Assembly: GCA_002402005.2 (NCBI GenBank)
Contig: NVUS02000251.1
Location: 1-7,155 of the forward strand
Length of the DNA stretch: 7,155 nucleotides
Direction of reading: 5' to 3'
Origin: OCS116 cluster bacterium
Lineage (GTDB): Bacteria; Pseudomonadota; Alphaproteobacteria; Rhizobiales; OSC116
Part shown: piece by piece, positions 1 to 4,931 of the stretch
Layout: each line of letters begins with the position of its first letter
Position numbering within the stretch: position 1 is the first letter of the stretch
Notes under the pieces: model-generated
The model's input: the letters and a program-made list of their open reading frames with translations, nothing else
What the model was told of the DNA's origin: nothing
The model's database searches: none
Position numbers and translations under genes: made by a program

Positions 1-417
1 AAATTGGATGATTTTGTTATATTGGGAACGAATGAAACCAAATCGGGCCTCAATAAAAACCCCACCATATTGGGCGACGTATGCGAAGCTTTGATTGCTG
101 CCTTGTTTTTGGACGGTGGTATGGAGATTGCCAAACCGTTTATTTTAAAACATTGGGATGAGCAGCTGAAAAGCAATCAGCCTCATAAGCAAGATGCCAA
201 GACGGCATTGCAAGAATGGGCGCAAAAGCTGAAATTGCCTTTGCCGCTTTATATAGTTTCGCAAACCACGGGGCCGGCGCATGCGCCGCAATTTACCATT
301 GAAGTGAGTTTGACGAATTACGAAAAATCCGTGGCCAGTGGCCAATCAAAACGCATTGCCGAACAAAAGGCTGCGACAGAGTTTTTGATACGCGAGAAAA
401 TTTGGCTGGATCAATAA
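1..417 (+). CDS. rnc: Ribonuclease III, C-terminal part (5' end outside window)
   Basis: This is the last 138 codons of RNase III, the Mg2+-dependent endonuclease that cuts double-stranded RNA during rRNA and mRNA processing. The reading frame is open from the first base, so the gene begins upstream. RNase III is usually about 220-235 residues, so about 90 N-terminal residues, including the NERLEFLGD-type catalytic motif, are missing. The second catalytic motif is visible as ILGDVCEALIAALFLDGG, whose Asp (codon 76-78) and Glu (85-87) match E. coli D114 and E117. A C-terminal double-stranded RNA-binding domain spans about 193-405, recognisable by DAKTALQEWAQ, the central PQFTIEV strand and the GQSKRIAEQKAA helix. 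The stop codon lies one base before the era start, so the two genes are very likely translated from one message. A lepB-rnc-era order is usual in related bacteria, so lepB may lie just upstream (inference). Confidence 0.96.
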   Translation, partial: KLDDFVILGTNETKSGLNKNPTILGDVCEALIAALFLDGGMEIAKPFILKHWDEQLKSNQPHKQDAKTALQEWAQKLKLPLPLYIVSQTTGPAHAPQFTIEVSLTNYEKSVASGQSKRIAEQKAATEFLIREKIWLDQ

Positions 418-418
418 A

Positions 419-1336
419 ATGAATAATGACAATTTACCTAGTTTTGGCGAACAAAAATGTGGCTTTGCGGCGCTTATTGGCGCGCCTAATGCTGGCAAAT
501 CAACCTTATCAAACCAAATTGCCGGCGGTAAAATATCGATCGTGACGCATAAGGTGCAAACCACGCGTGCGCGCATTCGGGCCATTGCCATTGCCAACCA
601 AACCCAAATTATTTTGGTTGATACTCCGGGTATTTTTAAGCCGAAACGTAAGCTCGACAAAGCCATGGTTGCCGCGGCTTGGGGCGGCGCGAAAGACAGC
701 GACATTACATTGGTGATTATTGATTCTGCCAAAGGGTTGAATGATGAGAATAGAAATATTCTCAAATTACTGAACAAAGAAAACGCCAAAAACATTTGGT
801 TGGTATTGAATAAAATTGACCTGATTAAAAATGAAAAATTACTGGCGCTGAGCGCAGAGTTTAATGATTTTTTTCCGTTTGAACATAGTTTCATGATCAG
901 TGCAGACAAAGGCCACGGGGTCAAAGGCTTGGTTGCGCAGTTGGAACAAGCGATGCCTGAATCGATCTGGTTATACCCGGAAGAGCAGATGGCTGACATC
1001 CCGACCCGCTTGCTAGCATCTGAAATTACACGTGAAAAATTATTTTTGAAATTACACGATGAATTGCCATATTCGCTGACGGTTGAAACCGAAAAATGGA
1101 CTGAGCAGAAAGACGGTTCTGTGCGGATTGAGCAAATTATCTATGTGCAACGTGGCAGCCAGAAGAAAATTGTTTTGGGCTTGCGTGGTGATATGATCAA
1201 AACCATTGGTCAGCAGTCACGTATGGAATTGGCCGAAATTTTGGGCCAAAAAGTACATTTATTTTTATTTGTAAAGGTGCGTGACAATTGGCTGGACGAT
1301 CCTGAACGGTTGCGCCAGATGGGTTTGGATGTTTAA
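419..1336 (+). CDS. era: GTPase Era
   Basis: Era is an essential GTPase that binds the 3' end of 16S rRNA and helps assemble the 30S subunit. The 305-residue protein has the family's usual length and all GTPase motifs: G1 GAPNAGKST (21-29), the G2 region KVQTTRARI (45-53), G3 DTPG (68-71), G4 NKID (131-134) and G5 SA (161-162). The linker sequence REKLFLKLHDELPYSL (205-220) leads into a C-terminal KH RNA-binding domain with its GLRGDMIKTIG core (254-264), followed by the conserved tail VKVRDNW. The ATG is one base after the rnc stop codon; the only ribosome-binding candidate is a weak GGCTGGA inside the end of rnc, which suggests translational coupling. The GAPNAGKST and THKVQTTRAR variants are typical of Alphaproteobacteria. 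No recO follows within the window. No GC-rich terminator hairpin is visible after the stop. Confidence 0.98.
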   Translation: MNNDNLPSFGEQKCGFAALIGAPNAGKSTLSNQIAGGKISIVTHKVQTTRARIRAIAIANQTQIILVDTPGIFKPKRKLDKAMVAAAWGGAKDSDITLVIIDSAKGLNDENRNILKLLNKENAKNIWLVLNKIDLIKNEKLLALSAEFNDFFPFEHSFMISADKGHGVKGLVAQLEQAMPESIWLYPEEQMADIPTRLLASEITREKLFLKLHDELPYSLTVETEKWTEQKDGSVRIEQIIYVQRGSQKKIVLGLRGDMIKTIGQQSRMELAEILGQKVHLFLFVKVRDNWLDDPERLRQMGLDV

Positions 1337-1340
1337 TATC

Positions 1341-1396
1341 GTTAATTGGTATGAAACGAATATAGTTAATTCAAATTTTAGTATTTCTTGTTAATT
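1341..1396 (+). repeat. Three direct GTTAATT repeats spaced 24-25 bp
   Basis: Identical 7-mers occur at 1341-1347, 1365-1371 and 1390-1396, giving start-to-start distances of 24 and 25 bp. The even spacing is what one would expect of a small regulator-binding array. The motif is AT-rich in an AT-rich gap, so chance occurrence is quite possible. Confidence 0.35.
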
Positions 1397-1417
1397 TAGC
1401 CCCATTAAAAAACCTTA

Positions 1418-1429
1418 TTATTGCAATAA
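1418..1429. repeat. 12-bp perfect palindrome upstream of transglycosylase gene
   Basis: TTATTGCAATAA reads the same on both strands and lies 33 bp before the preferred start codon of the lytic transglycosylase gene. It could be an operator for a dimeric regulator or simply AT-rich chance symmetry. It has no loop or T-run that would make it a terminator. Confidence 0.3.
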
Positions 1430-1446
1430 GCTGTTTCAACTTTAGT

Positions 1447-1450
1447 GGGA
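1447..1450 (+). promoter_or_regulatory. Possible ribosome-binding site that bears on start choice of the transglycosylase
   Basis: GGGA at 1447-1450 is the only purine-rich Shine-Dalgarno-like stretch before the gene. It is 6 bases before an in-frame TTG (1457) and 12 bases before the ATG (1463). Spacing favours the TTG, while codon preference favours the ATG. The two choices differ by only two residues (Leu/Met-Pro) and both leave the signal peptide intact. The GTG at 1445 overlaps this site and is therefore unlikely as the start. Confidence 0.35.
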
Positions 1451-1462
1451 ATAACATTGCCA

Positions 1463-3463
1463 ATGCGTTTTACACATTATTTAAAATTTATTCTGCCTGT
1501 GGTGTTTTTATCTGCCGTCAGCAGCGTACAAGCAGACATCAGTAGAACAGATCTGCAACTTACCAAGCAGGTTTTTGAGACCATTAAGCAAGAAAAATAC
1601 GGGCGTGCCAAATATCTGATTGGTGAAATGCGAAACAAAGCCGCAAAACAAGTGGGTTTGCATGCGTTATACCGTAGTAGAGGCTATGTAACACACCCGA
1701 ATGAAATTATTGAATTTATAAAAAAATACCCCAATTGGAAGAATTTAACCAGCATAAAATCTATTATGGAAAAACGGATTTTTCGTGGGCAATATGACGA
1801 CGCATCTGGCAATCGCTGGTTTGCGGCTTACCCGGCAAAAACTGGTGCGGGCAAATTATTTATGGCCAAGCAGTTGTTTGTGGCGGGTGATGCTGACCGT
1901 GCGCTGAAGCTGCTTCGGTCTGTATGGCGCGGGTATGTTTTGGACGTGAAAACCGAAGCCTCAATATTGGCCAGTATGGGACAATATTTTGACCGCTGGG
2001 ATCATAAATTGCGAGCAGATTTTCTAATGAACGCCAATATGACATCGGCTGCCATTCGTAACGCCGGCTATGCGGGCAGCGCATATACTAAGCTATATGA
2101 AGCGCGCACTGCACTTGAGAAGAAGCGAAAAGGTGCGGTTGCAAAATATAATCAAGTGACCAATTCGCTTAAAAAGGATATGGGGCTGCAATATAGTTTG
2201 GTGAAATATTACCGACGTATGCGCGATGAATTGAGTGCATTAAAAGTGTTAGAATCTATGGCTGGTGAAAAACAAACAGTCACCAGACAGCATTTATACT
2301 GGAGTGAAAAGTTTTTTGTCATTCATATGTTGCTAGATCGCAAGCATGGCAGAAGCATCAAACAACGGGCTTATAGGTTGTTGGCTGGTCATCAGCAATC
2401 TACCAAAAGCGTACGTTATACTGATGCGGAATTCAAAGCTGGCTGGGTGGCTTATATACATTTTGGTGATTATGCGTTGGCAAAAAAACATTTTGATCGC
2501 TCGCAAAAAAACTCATTCTCCAAAAAAGACCGCGGACGGGTTTATTATTGGCAAGCACAAACAGACCGTAAACTAGGCAATATGTCTGGCTACCAAAGCT
2601 ATTTGAATAAAGCGGCGAAATATAAATACACATTTTATGGTCAGTTGGCGGGCGAACGCATTGGTCAGAATATCATTCGAATCCCCTCGCCGCCCCGGGG
2701 CGATGGCGGGTATTTAAGAAAAATACAACAGAATATTCATGCTGATTTCATTCGAATTTATAACTATCTTGGCCAGAAAAAACAGTTAAAGTACCATTAT
2801 TCAAAATTACGTGTACCGATAAAAAGTGCCAGCCATATGGTCAGCCTGATTGATTTTGCACGCACTCAAAACAATACGCATTATGCTATGGATACAGCCC
2901 GTAAGGGGATGATAAAGGGTTGGGATTTGCAATCCTATGCTTATCCCAATGTGAATTTTCCGCAATATACAATATATACCGGCCAAGTCGATAAAGCCTT
3001 GTCATATGGTTTGATCAGGCAAGAAAGCTTATTTGATCAATATGCAATTTCAGGCTCTGGTGCGCGCGGTTTTATGCAAATTATGCCAGCCACAGGCGAA
3101 TATTTGGCGAAAAAGTATAAAGTTCCATATAAATTATCTTGGTTACACAGCAAGCCAGAGCTAAATTTAGGCCTAGGAAATAGTTACTTATATGACTTAA
3201 TCGGCAATTTTGGCGGCTCTTATGTTATGGCCACTGCGGCTTATAATGCTGGCGGCACGTGGGTTAAACGTTGGGTTAAGGCCAATGGCGACCCGCGAAT
3301 TGGTGAGATTGGTTTTGTCAATTGGATTGAGTCCATACCCAAGGCAGAAACCCGTAACTATGTGAAAAAAGTTATCAAGAACATGCAAGTATTCAAGTCT
3401 CGTTTTGGTAATGGTCAAGTGAGAACTAATATTATTGGCGCATTGGTAACTGGCGAAAAATAG
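1463..3463 (+). CDS. Soluble lytic murein transglycosylase, Slt70 type, secreted
   Basis: This enzyme cleaves the MurNAc-GlcNAc bond of peptidoglycan in the periplasm, forming 1,6-anhydro-MurNAc ends. From the ATG it has 666 residues, close to the size of E. coli Slt70. Residues 1-24 form a clear Sec signal peptide: basic start, hydrophobic FILPVVFLSAV, and a predicted cut after VQA. Residues of about 30-470 are probably the alpha-superhelical ring domain of Slt enzymes; only weak sequence features show here. The catalytic domain (about 505-645) contains IRQES with the expected catalytic Glu521, GFMQIMP (536-542), AYNAG (593-597) and IPKAETRNYV (625-634), all landmarks of family 1 transglycosylases. 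GFMQ replaces the commoner GLMQ, and IPK replaces the usual IPF. In-frame alternatives are GTG 1445 and TTG 1457. The gene follows rnc-era on the same strand but about 125 bp away, so it probably has its own promoter. I assign the family but no specific gene symbol. Confidence 0.93.
   Translation: MRFTHYLKFILPVVFLSAVSSVQADISRTDLQLTKQVFETIKQEKYGRAKYLIGEMRNKAAKQVGLHALYRSRGYVTHPNEIIEFIKKYPNWKNLTSIKSIMEKRIFRGQYDDASGNRWFAAYPAKTGAGKLFMAKQLFVAGDADRALKLLRSVWRGYVLDVKTEASILASMGQYFDRWDHKLRADFLMNANMTSAAIRNAGYAGSAYTKLYEARTALEKKRKGAVAKYNQVTNSLKKDMGLQYSLVKYYRRMRDELSALKVLESMAGEKQTVTRQHLYWSEKFFVIHMLLDRKHGRSIKQRAYRLLAGHQQSTKSVRYTDAEFKAGWVAYIHFGDYALAKKHFDRSQKNSFSKKDRGRVYYWQAQTDRKLGNMSGYQSYLNKAAKYKYTFYGQLAGERIGQNIIRIPSPPRGDGGYLRKIQQNIHADFIRIYNYLGQKKQLKYHYSKLRVPIKSASHMVSLIDFARTQNNTHYAMDTARKGMIKGWDLQSYAYPNVNFPQYTIYTGQVDKALSYGLIRQESLFDQYAISGSGARGFMQIMPATGEYLAKKYKVPYKLSWLHSKPELNLGLGNSYLYDLIGNFGGSYVMATAAYNAGGTWVKRWVKANGDPRIGEIGFVNWIESIPKAETRNYVKKVIKNMQVFKSRFGNGQVRTNIIGALVTGEK
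2691..2702. repeat. 12-bp GC-only palindrome inside the transglycosylase gene
   Basis: CGCCCCGGGGCG is a perfect palindrome made only of G and C, set in an otherwise AT-rich gene. It encodes part of a Ser-Pro-Pro-Arg-Gly-Asp-Gly-Gly stretch between the helical domain and the rest of the protein. The reading frame is intact across it. It may be a short loop insertion or chance. Confidence 0.4.
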
Positions 3464-3465
3464 AT

Positions 3466-4056
3466 TTAGGCGTTTTTCTCAGCGGCCAATATCTTGGCTT
3501 TGGCAATCCAGTCTTCGCGTTGTGGACGACCTGATAGTTCAAGTTGCTCATCTATGCGACTGGCATCAGCGTCGCTCCATGCGGCAATATGTTCGAATTT
3601 AGTGATGCCGATTGAATTGAGTTTTTTCTCAAATACCGGACCAATGCCATTAATTTTTTTGATATTGTCTTTTTGGGTCGCGGTTTTTGATTTTGCCGTT
3701 TTGGTTGGTTTCTTGGTTGTCTTTTTCGCGGCGGCCGTGGTTTTTGCGGCGGCCGGTTTTTTCTTCACAGCAGCGGTTTTCACTTTTGTAGGCTTTGGGG
3801 TGAGTTTGGGCTTTTCTGCTTCGTCACTTGAAACTTTGGTTTCGGTTGCGACCACCTTTAAGGGTTCGGCTTGAGGCGGGGCGCTATCTGAAGTTGCTCC
3901 TACATCATTGGCGCTATTTTGGCGTATCTCATCCATAAATGGAACGCAATCCATAAAGGATTTCTCTGGATTGGTGACTTTGGTATAAATCGTATATGCC
4001 AATATGATAATGAATGCGATTAATAATAAAACAAATAGAAATTTAAGTAGAAACAT
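3466..4056 (-). CDS. Membrane-anchored protein with histone-H1-like linker and C-terminal helix-hairpin-helix domain
   Basis: This 196-residue protein has three parts. Residues 1-24 are a strongly hydrophobic segment (FLFVLLLIAFIIILAY), probably a single membrane anchor. Residues of about 45-90 are a low-complexity, polar and mildly acidic stretch. Residues of about 82-129 are very rich in Lys, Ala, Thr and Pro, like histone H1 tails. Residues 130-192 form a helix-hairpin-helix (H3TH) domain with the hairpin sequence INGIGPVFEKKL, then IAAWSDADASRIDEQL and a GRPQREDWIAKAKILA end. The same type of domain occurs as a C-terminal extension on alphaproteobacterial NuoE and ribosomal protein L21. 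The basic tail and HhH domain suggest nucleic-acid binding near the membrane, but the function is not known to me. The start is supported by GGGGAG (4060-4065, read on the minus strand) three bases before the ATG. Its stop codon lies two bases from the convergent transglycosylase stop. The ssb terminator upstream suggests a separate promoter. Confidence 0.85.
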   Translation of the reverse strand: MFLLKFLFVLLLIAFIIILAYTIYTKVTNPEKSFMDCVPFMDEIRQNSANDVGATSDSAPPQAEPLKVVATETKVSSDEAEKPKLTPKPTKVKTAAVKKKPAAAKTTAAAKKTTKKPTKTAKSKTATQKDNIKKINGIGPVFEKKLNSIGITKFEHIAAWSDADASRIDEQLELSGRPQREDWIAKAKILAAEKNA

Positions 4057-4092
4057 AATCTCCCCGCTATGTCATAAGGTTGCCGTTTAAAA

Positions 4093-4121
4093 AGCCTACC
4101 AGTTTTTTTGGCTGGTGTAAA
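4093..4121 (-). promoter_or_regulatory. Weak candidate promoter for the HhH membrane protein gene
   Basis: Read on the minus strand, TTTACA (4116-4121) matches the -35 consensus in five of six positions and is followed after 17 bases by TAGGCT (4093-4098), a poor -10. A promoter is expected here because the ssb terminator lies just upstream, but the sequence match alone is weak. Confidence 0.2.
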
Positions 4122-4145
4122 CCAATGGGCAACGTGATGCGGACG

Positions 4146-4174
4146 AAAAAAAAGCACCCCAGATGGAGTGCTTT
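4146..4174 (-). terminator. Rho-independent terminator of ssb
   Basis: On the minus strand AAAGCACTCC pairs with GGGGTGCTTT around an ATCT loop, giving a 10-bp stem with one G-T pair. The 3' arm runs straight into a tract of eight T residues in total, three of them in the stem. It begins 21 bases after the ssb stop codon. On the plus strand the hairpin is not followed by a T-tract, so it should work only for minus-strand transcription. Confidence 0.88.
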
Positions 4175-4195
4175 ATATTTGTATATGGTAAAAAC

Positions 4196-4693
4196 CTAGA
4201 ATGGAATGTCATCATCCAAATCTGGTGCGGCGCCTTGTGGGGCATTATATCCGCCAGATTGCGATTGCGATTGAGCATATGGGTCTGTCACTTGCTGTTG
4301 CCCGCCACCAGCTGCATAACCGCCAGATGCTTGATTGTCACTTCTACCGCCCAACATCGTGAGTGTAGAATTGAAACCTTGCAATACAATCTCAGTTGTA
4401 TATTTATCTTGGCCTTGTTGATCTTGCCATTTGCGGGTTTGTAATTGGCCTTCAATATAAACAGTCGAGCCTTTGCGTAAATATTGCTCTGCAATGCGGC
4501 ATAGACCCTCGGTAAAAATAACCACTCTGTGCCATTCAGTTTTCTCGCGGCGCTCGCCAGTTGCGCGGTCTTTCCAGCTTTCAGATGTTGCAATACGCAA
4601 ATTAGCGATTGGACGACCATCTTGTGTGTGCCGAATTTCTGGGTCTGCACCAAGATTGCCTACCAATATTACTTTATTTACACTACCCGCCAT
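4196..4693 (-). CDS. ssb: Single-stranded DNA-binding protein
   Basis: SSB coats single-stranded DNA in replication, recombination and repair and recruits partner proteins through its C-terminal tip. The 165-residue protein has an N-terminal OB-fold (about 1-110) starting with SVNKVILVGNLGADPE. The DNA-stacking aromatics of E. coli SSB are kept at W40, W54 and F60, with W89 matching E. coli W88. A Gly/Gln/Ser-rich disordered linker (about 115-157) follows, then the acidic tip DLDDDIPF, the conserved partner-binding tail. The start codon is preceded on the minus strand by GAGGT (4701-4705) at a 7-base spacing. The gene is divergent from uvrA, an arrangement common in proteobacteria, and ends in its own terminator. 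It shares a control region with a LexA box, but whether LexA controls ssb as well as uvrA cannot be told from sequence. Confidence 0.98.
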   Translation of the reverse strand: MAGSVNKVILVGNLGADPEIRHTQDGRPIANLRIATSESWKDRATGERREKTEWHRVVIFTEGLCRIAEQYLRKGSTVYIEGQLQTRKWQDQQGQDKYTTEIVLQGFNSTLTMLGGRSDNQASGGYAAGGGQQQVTDPYAQSQSQSGGYNAPQGAAPDLDDDIPF

Positions 4694-4765
4694 TGCGATT
4701 ACCTCAATTTTTTAGGATTCAGCTAAATCCGATTTTATTAACTATATTCTATTCATTAGGCCAAA

Positions 4766-4783
4766 AGCACAATAAGCACAATC
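4766..4783. repeat. Tandem 9-bp repeat AGCACAAT(A/C)
   Basis: AGCACAATA at 4766-4774 is followed directly by AGCACAATC at 4775-4783, and then by ACAA. On the minus strand each unit offers TTGTGC, so the stretch overlaps the place where an ssb -35 element might sit. A regulatory role is only a guess. Confidence 0.35.
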
Positions 4784-4811
4784 ACAAAGTTTGCGAATTC
4801 ACTATTAATGG

Positions 4812-4840
4812 ATATACAAATTGAAAAATATTTTGTATAT
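4812..4840. repeat. Inverted repeat with 9-bp arms between ssb and uvrA
   Basis: ATATACAAA (4812-4820) and TTTGTATAT (4832-4840) are perfect reverse complements separated by 11 bases, so the half-site centres are 20 bp apart, about two DNA turns. This geometry fits an operator for a dimeric regulator better than a terminator, because no T-tract of the right kind follows on either strand. AT-rich chance symmetry remains possible. Confidence 0.4.
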
Positions 4841-4846
4841 TACGGC

Positions 4847-4874
4847 TTGCATGTTCCTAAAATGTTCTTATTGT
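4847..4874 (+). promoter_or_regulatory. Candidate uvrA promoter around the LexA box
   Basis: TTGCAT (4847-4852) and TATTGT (4869-4874) are each four-of-six matches to the -35 and -10 consensus and are 16 bases apart. The LexA box fills the spacer almost exactly, so bound LexA would block RNA polymerase. The hexamers are weak, and other choices in this AT-rich DNA exist. Confidence 0.35.
4853..4867 (+). promoter_or_regulatory. LexA-binding SOS box, alphaproteobacterial type
   Basis: GTTC (4853-4856), seven bases, then GTTC (4864-4867) exactly matches GTTC-N7-GTTC, the LexA operator known from Alphaproteobacteria such as Rhodobacter, Rhizobium and Caulobacter. It lies 64 bp before the uvrA start codon, a known SOS target, which makes chance occurrence unlikely. 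It implies that uvrA is repressed by LexA and induced by DNA damage. An effect on ssb is possible but unproven. Confidence 0.82.
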
Positions 4875-4931
4875 AAATTATAGATTCGGTGTCAAATTGT
4901 CAAGTGTCGTATCAAGTACCAAGAGATTTAA

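Larger units (their letters stand above)
1337..1462. other. AT-rich era-slt intergenic region with short repeats
   Basis: This non-coding gap probably contains the promoter of the downstream transglycosylase gene, but I could not find a well-spaced -35/-10 pair. It contains three direct copies of GTTAATT, starting at 1341, 1365 and 1390, and a perfect 12-bp palindrome at 1418-1429. The second GTTAATT copy lies in the 10-mer TATAGTTAAT (1361-1370), which recurs on the minus strand in the ssb leader (4737-4746). TATAGT resembles a -10 hexamer in five of six positions, but no good -35 sits at the right distance. No terminator for the rnc-era message is evident. Confidence 0.5.
4694..4931. promoter_or_regulatory. 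Divergent ssb-uvrA control region
   Basis: This AT-rich stretch carries the start signals for both divergent genes. From the ssb side it holds the ssb ribosome-binding site (4701-4705) and TAGAAT and TATAGT, two -10-like hexamers read on the minus strand (4746-4751 and 4741-4746). The nearest -35 candidate, TTGTGC (4767-4772), is spaced poorly from both, at 15 and 20 bases. Further along are a tandem 9-mer (4766-4783), an inverted repeat (4812-4840) and the LexA box (4853-4867). A weak AAGAGA ribosome-binding site lies before the uvrA ATG. I see no credible small gene here. Confidence 0.7.

Noticed and set aside
346..999. A 217-codon open frame on the minus strand opposite era.
   Set aside because: It lies wholly within rnc-era coding sequence, has no recognisable domain, and Era on the plus strand is certain.
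3668..3805. Repetitive-looking sequence in the HhH gene, considered as a DNA repeat or CRISPR-like array.
   Set aside because: It reflects Lys, Ala, Thr and Pro codons in a low-complexity linker; there are no regular repeat-spacer units.
3494..3874. A 126-codon plus-strand frame opposite the HhH protein gene, with hydrophobic stretches.
   Set aside because: Its Val/Phe/Ala-rich stretches are the antisense reading of the Lys/Ala/Thr-rich linker codons; the minus-strand gene has a good ribosome-binding site and a known domain.
4092..4116. A small hairpin (ACCAG/CTGGT or AGCC/GGCT) near a T-run in the gap before the HhH gene, considered as a second terminator.
   Set aside because: The stems are only 4-5 bp with large A/T loops, and a much stronger ssb terminator already lies upstream at 4146-4174.
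4288..4653. A 121-codon minus-strand frame overlapping ssb in another frame.
   Set aside because: It overlaps ssb, whose protein is unmistakable; the overlapping translation has no family features.
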